Source of the DNA: Acidobacteriota bacterium
GTDB taxonomy: Bacteria > Acidobacteriota > Terriglobia > Acidiferrales > UBA7541
Assembly (NCBI GenBank): GCA_003224235.1
Contig: QHYU01000141.1
Span: forward strand, 28,200-92,199
DNA length: 64,000 nt
Reading direction: 5' to 3'
In this document: piece after piece, positions 27,099 through 36,015 of the stretch
Numbering within the stretch: the stretch's first letter is position 1
How the letters are laid out: every line of letters starts with the position of its first letter
The notes under the pieces: generated by a model
What the model saw: only the letters and a program-made list of their open reading frames with translations
Databases searched by the model: none
Told to the model about the DNA's origin: nothing
Made by a program: the position numbers and the translations under genes

Positions 27099-27946
27099 CT
27101 GCGAACCTCCGCGAACTGCCGCCCGTCGATGCGCCGGAGTGTGAACATTGCCGAGCGCTTGAGTTCTTGTGCCTGGTTGGGCAGCGACTTCCAGTCATCC
27201 CAAACGGCGCTGATGAGCCGGCCGGTGATCCCAGCGGCCGCTGGCGAGGCCAAAAAAACCGCCAGTTCGGCAGCCAGTTCGGGCGGGGTGCCGCCATTGG
27301 CTTTTTGCTCCAGCGCCTTGGCGTAAAATTCTTTGCCTGCCCGATCCTGCGCCGCGAGAATCTGGTCGAGCAGACGCGTGTTCACCGCGCCCGGCGCAAT
27401 CGCGTTGATGCGCACGCCGGAGTCTTTTACCTCTTCGGCCACGGTTTCGGTAAGACGTACCACCGCTGCCTTTGAAGCGCTATAAGCGCTGAAGCGGGGA
27501 AAAGGCGCCACCGCGCCTCCCCCCGAAAAATTGATGACCACTCCTTTGCCGCGCGCGAGCATGTGCGGCAGGCAGGCATGCATGCAAAACACCGCGCCCA
27601 GCAGATTGATCTGCACCGCCTGCACCCATTCTTCCAGGTCGTTCTCGACTAGCGGACCGATGGGCCCGTAGATGCCCGCCGCATTGACCAAGACATCGAT
27701 CCGGCCGAACTTCTCCAGCGCAGCGGCCATGATCCGTTCCACTTCCGACCGCCGGGATACATCCCCGCTCAGGGCAACCGACGTCACTCCCAGCGCCGCG
27801 GTCTGTCGGGCCACCTGCTCGATCTCTGCCTGCGTGCGCGAGAGCAACACCAAGTTGGACCCCGCACGCGCAAAGGCATGCGCAATGGCCTCGCCAATCC
27901 CGCGGCCCGCGCCAGTAATCACAGCGGTCTCGCAGTCGAGTCTCAT
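27095..27946 (-). CDS. Classical short-chain dehydrogenase/reductase
   Basis: This 283-aa protein has the classical SDR motifs TGAGRGIGEAIA (cofactor site), LVNAAGIYG, and YSASKAAVV with the catalytic Tyr and Lys. It is coupled by 4-bp overlaps to both neighbours, the dehydrogenase-like gene upstream and the Gfo/Idh gene downstream. It is probably a nucleotide-sugar or sugar-phosphate ketoreductase acting with them. The substrate cannot be read from sequence. Confidence 0.85.
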   Translation of the reverse strand: MRLDCETAVITGAGRGIGEAIAHAFARAGSNLVLLSRTQAEIEQVARQTAALGVTSVALSGDVSRRSEVERIMAAALEKFGRIDVLVNAAGIYGPIGPLVENDLEEWVQAVQINLLGAVFCMHACLPHMLARGKGVVINFSGGGAVAPFPRFSAYSASKAAVVRLTETVAEEVKDSGVRINAIAPGAVNTRLLDQILAAQDRAGKEFYAKALEQKANGGTPPELAAELAVFLASPAAAGITGRLISAVWDDWKSLPNQAQELKRSAMFTLRRIDGRQFAEVRR

Positions 27947-29277
27947 TGCGCTACTCCTACTGCATTACGTTCCTCAAACTGGTCGGGGATGCCGACCCCG
28001 CTATACTGGAACCCAGCGCGGCGCGCCGCGCGGTCGTCGAGGCAGTTGTGCGCATCAATTAGCACACCCTGTCGCATCGCTCGGCGTAGCCGAGTCAGGT
28101 CTAGCTTCTGGAACTCTGGCCAGGGCGTCATGATCACCATTGCGTCCGCAGACTCCGCGGCTTGGTAGGCATCAGCACACAGCGTGATTCCGTGAGTCTC
28201 TGGCCGCGGTTGGGTCACGCATGGATCAAAGGCCTGCACGTGCGCGCCGGCTGACAGCAGCAGACGAGCCAGCTCGATCGCATGCGAGCGGCGCAGGGTG
28301 TTTGTGCCGGGTTTGTAGGTGAGGCCCAGCAGACCCACGCAGATTCCTTGCAAGCCGCCGCAGGCGCGGCGAATTTTCTCGCGCAACGCGGGCAGGCGTT
28401 CCGCATTCACCGCCAGGGTGGCGTCCAGTTGCAGGGTTTTCCGACCAGACCGCTCGCCCAGGTGCCGCAGCGATTGAACGTCTCGTCCCAAGGTGCCGCC
28501 ACTGAAGCCGGGCCCCGGGCTCAGAAAAGCGCGCGGGCCGATTCGCCGATCGTGCCGCAACGCGCGAACCACATCCCGCACATCAGCGCCGCAAGTTTCG
28601 GCCAGGCTGGCCAGTTCGTTTACAAAACTGATCGAAGTGGCCAAGTACGCATTGAGCGCATGCTTGGTCATCTCTGCGCTGCGGATGCTCATGGTTAGGC
28701 AGGGCGCGGCCACGCCGGAGTAAAGCCCCAGCAGGCGTTCCGCAGCGGCAGGGTCGTCGGCACCCACGAGCAGAAAATCGGGCTGGAGAAAGGTTTCCAG
28801 AGCCTCGCCCAGGCGCAAATTTTCGGGGTGGTAGACAAGGCTGAAGGAAAGCTGCGGCGCTCGGGCGCACAGTTGTTCGGCCAGTTCATGGCACGTTCCC
28901 ACGGGCACCTGGCTCATCACCACAATCTCTACGGCACCGCGCGCTTCGGCAATGGCCTCAAACGCCGCGAGGATGGGCGACAAATCACTCTGATCTTTTT
29001 CGCTGACCGGCGTATCGAAGGTGATAAAGATGAAGTCCGCTCCCGCGAAGGCTTCCTGGCAAGAGGGGAGAAAATCCAAGCGGCCGTTCCCCATCTGCTC
29101 GTCAATCAGTTCGGCCAGCCCCGGCTCGTACACCGGCAGGACCCCGCGCAGCAGACTGCCGAGCGTTCCGGCATCGAAATCGGTGGCGCGCACGGTGTGG
29201 CCGAGCCGGGCCAGCGACGCTGCAGCCACACATCCGAGATGCCACAGCCCCACGACCGCTATGCGTGCGCATGCCAT
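27943..29277 (-). CDS. UDP-glucose/GDP-mannose dehydrogenase family protein lacking the catalytic cysteine
   Basis: The 444-aa protein has all three domains of nucleotide-sugar 6-dehydrogenases: VVGLWHLGCVAAASLA (NAD site), AEMTKHALNAYLA (Lys205 and Asn209, the conserved active-site pair), GLTYKPGTNTLRRSHAIELA and the C-terminal Rossmann domain. The catalytic motif normally reads GFGGSCFPKD; here it is GFSGGTLGRD, so Thr262 stands where the essential Cys should be. Without it the two-step oxidation to a uronic acid should fail, and the enzyme may stop at the aldehyde or do another redox step. GAGGAG precedes the ATG. The gene overlaps hddA by 19 bp. Confidence 0.82.
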   Translation of the reverse strand: MACARIAVVGLWHLGCVAAASLARLGHTVRATDFDAGTLGSLLRGVLPVYEPGLAELIDEQMGNGRLDFLPSCQEAFAGADFIFITFDTPVSEKDQSDLSPILAAFEAIAEARGAVEIVVMSQVPVGTCHELAEQLCARAPQLSFSLVYHPENLRLGEALETFLQPDFLLVGADDPAAAERLLGLYSGVAAPCLTMSIRSAEMTKHALNAYLATSISFVNELASLAETCGADVRDVVRALRHDRRIGPRAFLSPGPGFSGGTLGRDVQSLRHLGERSGRKTLQLDATLAVNAERLPALREKIRRACGGLQGICVGLLGLTYKPGTNTLRRSHAIELARLLLSAGAHVQAFDPCVTQPRPETHGITLCADAYQAAESADAMVIMTPWPEFQKLDLTRLRRAMRQGVLIDAHNCLDDRAARRAGFQYSGVGIPDQFEERNAVGVAQ

Positions 29278-30296
29278 GCCAGACTCCTCTGCCCATGCAC
29301 CGTGCCGTCGGTCAGGTTTGCCATGACCTTGGTGCCTTCGAAATCAAACCGGTAGCGCATTTCCCGCAGCCCGGCGGCACACAGGGCTCTGCGCAACTGG
29401 TGGTGCCGGGTCTCGGCATAAAATACGAAGAATCCTCCGCCGCCGGCTCCGGAGATCTTTCCGCCCAGCGCTCCGTTTTGTTTGGCGAGTTCATAGAGCT
29501 GGTCGAAGCGCGGATTGGTAACCCGCGCGGAAAGTTTTTTCTTGGCTTGCCAATGCTTGTCGAGCGCCAAGCCAAAATCGGTCAGGTTGCCCCGCTCGAT
29601 CATTTCCAGGATCTGGTAGCCCATCTCTTTGATCGCGTGCAGGCTGTCAACCACCGCGTGCTGCGACGTGGACACGCCGCGGCTTTGCTCGGAGAGAATG
29701 TCGAGGCTGGAACGCTCGGTGCCGGTATAAAAAACCAGCAGGTTGCGCTGCAGCTCGTCCACAACGGAATCAGAGACATCGGCGGTGGTAACCTCGACGG
29801 CGCCATCGCGAGCGATTTCCAGCACCGTCAGCCCGCCGAACGCCGCCAGGTACTGGTCCTGCTTGCCGATCGGCTTGCGGAGAATCTCGATCTCCAACCG
29901 GCAGGCTTCCTCAGCCAGTTCTTGGAATCCGACCGGCTGGCGTTTCATGGTGTGCAAGGCGTTGAGCAAACCCACCGCATAGCAGCTCGAGGAACCCAGC
30001 CCAGTCCCGGCCGGCACATCCGCCATCGAGACAATCTCCAGGCCGCGTTCCATCCCGATCAGGCGCATTGCTTCCCGCGCAATCTCGTGCTTCAACTGGT
30101 CCCGGTGGCTGACCAGTTCCGACTGCGTGTACTTCACGCGGACGAGATCATCGACAATGGGGCGGTTGACGCTGATGAACATGTATTTGTCCAGCGCCGC
30201 GGCAAAGATGAACCCGCCGTACTGCGAGTAATACGCCGGCAGGTCGGTGCCGCCACCGCCCAACGTGATTCGAAATGGAGTGCGGGTGATGATCAT
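29259..30296 (-). CDS. hddA: GHMP kinase, D-glycero-alpha-D-manno-heptose-7-phosphate kinase
   Basis: This 345-aa GHMP-superfamily kinase begins with TRTPFRITLGGGGTDLP, has the ATP-binding PAGTGLGSSS motif and the C-terminal KISGAGGGGFF motif. HddA phosphorylates heptose 7-phosphate at C1 to the alpha-1,7-bisphosphate, committing it to the GDP-heptose route used in S-layer, capsule and O-antigen glycans. AGGAGG lies 10 bases before the ATG. GmhA and GmhB are encoded 3-5 kb downstream in the same operon. No HddC-type nucleotidyltransferase is seen in the window. Confidence 0.87.
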   Translation of the reverse strand: MIITRTPFRITLGGGGTDLPAYYSQYGGFIFAAALDKYMFISVNRPIVDDLVRVKYTQSELVSHRDQLKHEIAREAMRLIGMERGLEIVSMADVPAGTGLGSSSCYAVGLLNALHTMKRQPVGFQELAEEACRLEIEILRKPIGKQDQYLAAFGGLTVLEIARDGAVEVTTADVSDSVVDELQRNLLVFYTGTERSSLDILSEQSRGVSTSQHAVVDSLHAIKEMGYQILEMIERGNLTDFGLALDKHWQAKKKLSARVTNPRFDQLYELAKQNGALGGKISGAGGGGFFVFYAETRHHQLRRALCAAGLREMRYRFDFEGTKVMANLTDGTVHGQRSLAWHAHA

Positions 30297-30314
30297 CTGC
30301 CTCAGCCTCCTGGT

Positions 30315-31436
30315 TCAGGCGTGCACCGCCGCGACACGCAAAACTCCGTGTTGCTTCATCTCCGCAGCGGCCTGATCGGAGTTGTCTGGAAGCTCTCGCT
30401 GCTGGCGGACCCATTCCACATAGTCCGCCACAATTTGCTCCACCGAAAAGCGCGGCATCCAACCCAGCCGGCACAGCTTCGAGGAATCCGAAACGGTGTG
30501 CCGGGCGTCGCCGACCCGGAATTCGCCGCGGAGGACCGGAGCAAGACCGGTGCCGCATCGCGCCGCAACTATATGCGCGAATTCCAACACGGTGACGCCC
30601 TGGGTCCCACCCACATTAAAGACTTCGAAGTTGCATTCCGGCCGCTCGAGCGCCAGCAAGTGCGCCGCAGCAACGTCGCGCACGTGGACGTAGTCCCGAA
30701 GCTGTCTTCCGTCTTCGTAAACGACCGGAGGTTTGCGATTCAGCAACCGCTGCGTAAAGGTGCGGCAAATACCTGAGTAGGCGTTGTAGAGCGAGTTCCG
30801 CGGGCCCTGCACAATCGAATAACGCAGTGCCACAGTTGGGATGGCGTAGCGGCGGCCCAATTCGATTCCCACCAGCTCAGCCGCATACTTCGAAATGCCA
30901 TAGGCCGTGTGTGGGCGAACGACGGATTCATCAAACGGCACCGGGGCCAAGCTCCGGCCACAACGCCGGCAGGCATGTTCCCAGTTGCCGCACTGTAACT
31001 GCTTGAGCGGCCGTGGGTCAGGATGAAACACGCCGTGTTCGGCACAAACGTATTGGCCTTCGCCATACACCGCCTGCGAAGAGGCCAGCACGACCTTTTC
31101 GATTGCGAGGCGCTTTTCGACGATCAGCTCGAACAGCAGCGCGGTGCTGCAGGCATTGACCGCGATAAAGGTGCTGAAATCCGGCAGGTAGTCCTGGTAA
31201 GCAGCCAGATGAAAAACGTGCCGCACCCCTTCCAGCGCGCGCTCCCAAGCTGAGCGGTCCCGCACATCGCCTTGGACGAACTCCACCTGCGCGGAAAGGT
31301 AAGAGGGACGCCCGCGCGGGTGCACACGAGGTTGCAGGCAATCCAACACGCGCACTTCGTAGTTGCGCGCCAGCAAGGCATCACAAGTGTGCGAGCCGAT
31401 AAAGCCCGCCCCGCCAGTCACCAGGACTCGACTCAC
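30315..31436 (-). CDS. NAD-dependent nucleotide-sugar epimerase with Cys-rich insertion (dTDP-L-rhamnose 4-epimerase-like)
   Basis: The GTG at 31436 is chosen because AGGAGG lies 6 bases upstream, just after the preceding gene's stop; this gives 373 aa beginning SRVLVTGGAGFIGSH. It is an extended SDR with Ser in LASSQAVYGEGQ and catalytic Tyr/Lys in TAYGISKYAAE. Between them is an insertion with Cys in VCAEHG, LQCGNWEHAC and RRCG that resembles a zinc ribbon. I recall the same insertion from dTDP-L-rhamnose 4-epimerases. The probable role is C4 epimerisation of a nucleotide sugar for the polymer. Confidence 0.83.
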   Translation of the reverse strand: MSRVLVTGGAGFIGSHTCDALLARNYEVRVLDCLQPRVHPRGRPSYLSAQVEFVQGDVRDRSAWERALEGVRHVFHLAAYQDYLPDFSTFIAVNACSTALLFELIVEKRLAIEKVVLASSQAVYGEGQYVCAEHGVFHPDPRPLKQLQCGNWEHACRRCGRSLAPVPFDESVVRPHTAYGISKYAAELVGIELGRRYAIPTVALRYSIVQGPRNSLYNAYSGICRTFTQRLLNRKPPVVYEDGRQLRDYVHVRDVAAAHLLALERPECNFEVFNVGGTQGVTVLEFAHIVAARCGTGLAPVLRGEFRVGDARHTVSDSSKLCRLGWMPRFSVEQIVADYVEWVRQQRELPDNSDQAAAEMKQHGVLRVAAVHA

Positions 31437-31446
31437 CGCCCCCCTC

Positions 31447-32907
31447 CTAATACGCGCCACGGCCTCGCAGGACCACCGGCACCGTTTTCAGCAGGATCTT
31501 CAGGTCCAGCCAAAGCGAGGCCTTCTGGATGTACTCGAGATCGAGTTGCGCCCACTGGTCGAAGTTGTGAATGTGGTTTCGTCCGTTGACCTGCCACAAG
31601 CAAGTAATTCCCGGCTTGATGCTCAGCTTCCGCCGCTGCCAAAATTCATAGCGGTCCGCCTCTTCCTGGAACGGCGGCCGCGGCCCCACCAAGCTCATAT
31701 CTCCCTTCAAAACGCTATAGAACTGGGGCAACTCGTCGAGGCTGTATTTGCGGAGGAAGCGCCCGAGCGGGGTGATCCGAGGATCATCGCGCATCTTGAA
31801 CGCCGGCCCGACCATCTCGTTCCGCCCCAGAATTTGAGGCTTCAACTCCTCAGCGTTGGGCACCATGGTACGAAACTTGTAACTGACAAACGGCTTCTTG
31901 TTCACACCCAGCACCTTCCAGCGGTAGAACACCGGGCCATGGGGTGAAGTGAGCTTCACAAGAATGGCAAGCAGCGCAAGCAGCGGCGCAAGCAGGAGCA
32001 GCAGCAAAGCGGAGATCGCAATGTCCATCACACGCTTCACAAACAGATAGCTGCTGTGCCGAGGCACACTCGAAAGCGCCGCCACAGGCCGCCCGAAGAA
32101 GGAATCGATCCGTACCTGCTGCTGATCTACGGTGTAGCCCAGGCGCTGAACGTAAAAGTCGGGGAGCACCACAACTCGCAAGCCCAATTCCAGCGCCGCG
32201 TCCATCAAGTCTTTGGCCTCCGGTACACGCTCCGGGGGCATCGCAAAGACCACGATGTCAACCGGGTGGGCAAACAGGTAGCAACGCAGAATCTTTGTCG
32301 AGCCGACGACCCGAACCCCTTCGACCTCCCGGGGAGCCTGGGCGGCCTCCGGCTCGAAACACCCCAGCACTTCGTAATGGCCTTCCTCGGCTTGGCGAGC
32401 CTGCCGGATGAACTCCCGGGCCCGCTCGCGCGTGCCAATCACCAGGATGCGCGCGATGTTGTAGATGTGCGAACGATGCGCCTCCAGAACCGAAAGAAAG
32501 AGCCAGCGGGTAGCAATCGAAATCGGCACCAGCAACACGCAGAACCCGAAGATAATCAGCCGGCTCACGGTCTGCAGCTTGAAGGCAAAAATCAGCGCAG
32601 ACAGTGCCCCCAGGCCGAACAACTGCAAGCGCACCGTGCGCGCGATGACTGCTCGCCAAGACAGCCGCGTGGCGGAGTTGAGACCGAGAGCTTCCAGCAG
32701 CAGGTACCAGAGCGGAAAGATTAGCAGCAGCAGCCAGGCATGCGCGGCAAAGGGCCCGGGAGCAAACGCTCCGGCGCGCAGATAGTGCCGGTAGTTCGGA
32801 AGCAGGCGATAGGAGAGAAAGAAGCTCGACGAAATGGAAAAGGCATGGCTCAGCAGCAACACCCGGCGCCCGCTCCAGTCTCCAGTGGGATGGCACGTGG
32901 TAGTCAA
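31447..32907 (-). CDS. Polyprenyl-phosphate sugar-1-phosphate transferase initiating exopolysaccharide synthesis (WbaP/WcaJ type)
   Basis: The 486-aa protein has N-terminal membrane helices, a central Rossmann-like CoA-binding fold (ARILVIGTRERAREF) and a C-terminal catalytic domain: KRVMDIAISAL, then SYKFRTM, SLDELPQFYSVLKGDMSLVG with PRP, and KPGITCLWQVNGR. These are the hallmarks of enzymes that load the first sugar phosphate onto undecaprenyl phosphate. It is the committed step for the glycan made by the downstream transferases. The first sugar (glucose or galactose in known relatives) cannot be decided here. Confidence 0.9.
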   Translation of the reverse strand: MTTTCHPTGDWSGRRVLLLSHAFSISSSFFLSYRLLPNYRHYLRAGAFAPGPFAAHAWLLLLIFPLWYLLLEALGLNSATRLSWRAVIARTVRLQLFGLGALSALIFAFKLQTVSRLIIFGFCVLLVPISIATRWLFLSVLEAHRSHIYNIARILVIGTRERAREFIRQARQAEEGHYEVLGCFEPEAAQAPREVEGVRVVGSTKILRCYLFAHPVDIVVFAMPPERVPEAKDLMDAALELGLRVVVLPDFYVQRLGYTVDQQQVRIDSFFGRPVAALSSVPRHSSYLFVKRVMDIAISALLLLLLAPLLALLAILVKLTSPHGPVFYRWKVLGVNKKPFVSYKFRTMVPNAEELKPQILGRNEMVGPAFKMRDDPRITPLGRFLRKYSLDELPQFYSVLKGDMSLVGPRPPFQEEADRYEFWQRRKLSIKPGITCLWQVNGRNHIHNFDQWAQLDLEYIQKASLWLDLKILLKTVPVVLRGRGAY

Positions 32908-32937
32908 CAGCAGATCTCCCCGACCGACTCGAGCACG

Positions 32938-33630
32938 TTACTGAGCCGCGGTCTTGTACTGGCTGATCTGCGCCAGCGCCTTTTCGGCATCCTGATTGAA
33001 CTGCCGCACGGTTTCCCGGCTGTACTTGTGGTCCACCATCTTGGACAAAAACTGCGGCGGAATGGTGACGATATGCGCGCCAGCCAGCGCGGCGCTCTGG
33101 ACATCGATCACTGCGCGGATGCTCCCCACCAGGACCTTGGCCGGGTAGCCCCATTCCTCCAGCCAATGCCGCACGCCGCGAATGATGCTGGCAGGGTCGT
33201 TCCCTTCGTCGCTCACGCGCCCCGCGAAAATGCTCAGGTAGGTCGCGCCGGCCTTGGCCGCCAGGATGGCCTGATTAAAGGAGAGAATCGCAGTGGTATT
33301 GACAGGAACTCCTTCACGGCTGAGGGTATGAATCACGCCCAGGCAGGAGTCACCGCATTCGTTGACCACCGGAATCTTCACCACGACATTGGGTGCCCAG
33401 CGGGCAAACGTGCGGCCCTGCTCGAGCATTCCCTTAGCGTCGTTCGTGGTTACCTCGACGCTTACGGGGCGATTCCCCAGCAACGTGCACAACCGCCGCG
33501 CACCTTCTTCAAGGCCATAGACGCCATCCTTGAGCATGATGCTGGGATTGGTCGTCACCCCATCCACCACGCCCTGGCGGAGCCAGTGCTCAATCTCGCG
33601 GAAGTTGGCTGAATCGAGAAAGATTTCCAT
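32938..33630 (-). CDS. Fructose-6-phosphate aldolase / transaldolase-like (FSA/TalC) family
   Basis: This 230-aa protein has the compact transaldolase fold of FSA: FLDSAN at the N-terminus, TTNPSIM, and Lys85 in VVVKIPV, the Schiff-base lysine at the same number as in E. coli FSA. SIFAGRVSDEGND and VLVGSIRAV follow. AGGAGGT lies 5 bases before the ATG. Such enzymes interconvert fructose 6-phosphate or sedoheptulose 7-phosphate with smaller sugars. Located between BY-kinase and initiating transferase genes, it may feed sedoheptulose 7-phosphate to GmhA; that link is inference. Confidence 0.85.
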   Translation of the reverse strand: MEIFLDSANFREIEHWLRQGVVDGVTTNPSIMLKDGVYGLEEGARRLCTLLGNRPVSVEVTTNDAKGMLEQGRTFARWAPNVVVKIPVVNECGDSCLGVIHTLSREGVPVNTTAILSFNQAILAAKAGATYLSIFAGRVSDEGNDPASIIRGVRHWLEEWGYPAKVLVGSIRAVIDVQSAALAGAHIVTIPPQFLSKMVDHKYSRETVRQFNQDAEKALAQISQYKTAAQ

Positions 33631-33671
33631 CTGCGACCTCCTGAGAAAACATGACCGGTTCGGCTTCGCGT

Positions 33672-36014
33672 TCAGCCTTTGCTGTCTCCGCTGGGATGCT
33701 CGTCGGAGCCGTAGTAGTTATAGTGATAATATCTATAGTAGTAGTCATCGCCCCCGCGCAGATCGAGATTGTTCAGGACAACGCCGATCAGATTGGCGCC
33801 GACACCCCGGGCATATGCCCCGGCCCGCTGCGCCAGCTCTCGCGGCGTCTCACCACCCTTGACCACCAGAACGATGCCCTCGACCAGCGTGGCCAAGATA
33901 CGGCTGTCGGCCACATTGAGTAGCGGCGGAGAATCCACCACGACAAAGTGGTACTCGACTTTGGCTTCGCGCAGCAGGGTGCGCATGCGTTCGGAAGAAA
34001 GCAGCTCAGCCGGGTTTGGGGGCACGGGGCCGCAAACCAGCGCGTCGAGGCTTTCGAGCCCGGTGGGCCGGACGGCTGCGCGCCAGTCCTGCTGGCCGGT
34101 CAGGTAGCTCACCAGACCTAGCGAGTTGTCGATGTCAAAAGCCTTCCGCACACTCGGGCGTCGCATGTCACCGTCAATCAGCAGCACGCGCTGGCCAAGC
34201 TGGGCAAGCGAAATGGCCAGGTTGATGGAGACGGTGGTTTTCCCTTCGCTCGGCTGCGAACTACTCACGAGCAAAGTGCGCGGCGGCCGGTCCGCAGTGG
34301 AAAGCAGAACCGAGGTGCGCAAGCTTCGAAACGATTCCGCCAGCGCGGACTGCTGGGTTGCCTCGGCATCGATCCGGTACCACCGCGGTGTCGTCGACGG
34401 CAGGGCCAAGGTTCGCGGCTTTCCATTGGCGAGCGGTTTGCTCCCACCATACAGGCGATACACGCCTCTTCGACGGCCATTGAGCGACTCCACCGCAGGG
34501 ATCAGCGCCAGCGCCGGCAGGCCCAGGAACCGCTCGACGTCCTCGGAGGTCTTCAAGCTGTTATCTACATGCTCTTGCAGAAAAGCTGCGCCCACACCCA
34601 GGCCGGTTCCCAAAAGCACCGCGAGAACCAGATTGAGCGGCAGGTTCGGGCGAGCGGGTTTCTTCGGTGGCTCGGCTGCGTCCACAATGCGGATGTTGCT
34701 GGCCTTCAGGCCCGCTGAGACACCAGCCTCCTTGAGCCTTTGCAGCAGGCCTTCGTAGAGCTGTTGGTTGGTTTCTACTTCGCGCTTGAGAATATTGTAC
34801 TGCACAGATCGGCCAGCAATCAGGTTGGCCTGCTTCTGCTGCTCGGCAAAAGCCTGCGCAACCAAGTTCTCCCGGCGCACCGCGGCCAGATAGTCGTTGA
34901 TGATGCGCCCGGCCACGCGGCCACGCTCCCGCGCGAGCGTCGCGTCCAGTTCGTTAATCTGGCTTTGGATTTGCCGGACCTTGGGGTAGTCGGCGGTAAA
35001 GGTGGTCGCGAGCTGTGCCTGTTCGCGCTGCAGGTCGGCCAGGCGGACGGCGAGGTCGGCGACCAGCTTGTTCTCTGCCATGCCGGGCAGTGAGGCATAG
35101 TCGGCGGCCTGGACCAGCCGGTAGAGCGATTCTTTCTCGTAGCGCGCAGCCTGCGCGCGGGTGAGTTCCTCCTGGAGTTGGCGCAGCCGTTCGTTGACGA
35201 TATTCTCCGGAACGCCCTTCTCTCTTTCGAGGAAGAGCAGGCCGTTCTCACGGGCATAGCTTTGCAGTTCGTTCTCGGACTTCTCCAGCCGTGCCTTCAG
35301 CTCCAGCAATTGCTGTGAGAGCCATTCGGAAGCTTTCTGCGTGGCTTCCCAGCGCACCTCCAAGCTCTGCTCGATGTAGTGGGAGGCTAGGGCATTGAGC
35401 ACCCGAGCCGCCAGTTCGGCATCCCGCGACTCGAAGCTGATTTCGACCAGGCGGCTGCGTTTGATCGGGTCCACGCTCAACCGGTCGCGGAACCTTTTGA
35501 GCGCGGTCTGGTAGGCTCGGGGATCGCGCTCCGTGTCTCCGGCAGTAAACGACTGCGGTGCCGCGGCGTTTTGCGGCTTGGCGTCGCCCAGCTGAGACGC
35601 TCGCGGGTTGAACTCCTCGAGCATGTCCAGACGAAGCCCCTCAATCACCCGCCGGGCTAGCGTGTCGCTTTGCAGGATCTTGAACTGCGTTTCGAGGTAA
35701 GTGTCAGAAACGGTGTCGAGCGCGAACAGCTCCTGCACGGTCAGGATATTGGGGTTTTCCTTGGCCACCTCGAGCAGGGCCTTGGCGCGGTAGATTGGCT
35801 TTTGCTTGAGGGTGCCGAGCAGCACCACCGTGAACAAGACAAAGAACACGGTTAAGATCGTCCAGCGGCGCTTGCGGAGCACCCGCCAGTAAGCCAGCAG
35901 ATCAGCCGACTCCTTCATCTCCACCGGTTCGGCGCGCACTGCCGCGGTGGGGCGCAGCCGCTCCCACTTCCTCACTGCCGGTTCGTACAGCTTGATTTTG
36001 TTTTCTGGGTCCAC
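33672..36014 (-). CDS. Polysaccharide co-polymerase and bacterial tyrosine autokinase (Wzc/BY-kinase)
   Basis: This 780-aa protein combines a Wzz-type chain-length domain with two membrane helices (about residues 48-68 and 475-495), long periplasmic coiled coils, and a cytoplasmic BY-kinase. The Walker A is SSSQPSEGKTT (about 583-592), Walker A' is LLIDGDMRRPS, and Walker B is FVVVDSPPLL. The C-terminus has a tyrosine cluster (DDYYYRYYHYNYY), eight Tyr that are autophosphorylated in this family. Phosphorylation cycles control polymer length and export. The start is one base after the Wza stop. The cognate phosphatase is the CpsB-type protein at 38490-39281. Confidence 0.93.
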   Translation of the reverse strand: MDPENKIKLYEPAVRKWERLRPTAAVRAEPVEMKESADLLAYWRVLRKRRWTILTVFFVLFTVVLLGTLKQKPIYRAKALLEVAKENPNILTVQELFALDTVSDTYLETQFKILQSDTLARRVIEGLRLDMLEEFNPRASQLGDAKPQNAAAPQSFTAGDTERDPRAYQTALKRFRDRLSVDPIKRSRLVEISFESRDAELAARVLNALASHYIEQSLEVRWEATQKASEWLSQQLLELKARLEKSENELQSYARENGLLFLEREKGVPENIVNERLRQLQEELTRAQAARYEKESLYRLVQAADYASLPGMAENKLVADLAVRLADLQREQAQLATTFTADYPKVRQIQSQINELDATLARERGRVAGRIINDYLAAVRRENLVAQAFAEQQKQANLIAGRSVQYNILKREVETNQQLYEGLLQRLKEAGVSAGLKASNIRIVDAAEPPKKPARPNLPLNLVLAVLLGTGLGVGAAFLQEHVDNSLKTSEDVERFLGLPALALIPAVESLNGRRRGVYRLYGGSKPLANGKPRTLALPSTTPRWYRIDAEATQQSALAESFRSLRTSVLLSTADRPPRTLLVSSSQPSEGKTTVSINLAISLAQLGQRVLLIDGDMRRPSVRKAFDIDNSLGLVSYLTGQQDWRAAVRPTGLESLDALVCGPVPPNPAELLSSERMRTLLREAKVEYHFVVVDSPPLLNVADSRILATLVEGIVLVVKGGETPRELAQRAGAYARGVGANLIGVVLNNLDLRGGDDYYYRYYHYNYYGSDEHPSGDSKG

Positions 36015-36015
36015 G

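Noticed and set aside
33699..33750. A/T-rich block at the 3' end of the BY-kinase gene that looks like a repeat or terminator
   Set aside because: It is explained by the codons of the C-terminal tyrosine cluster.
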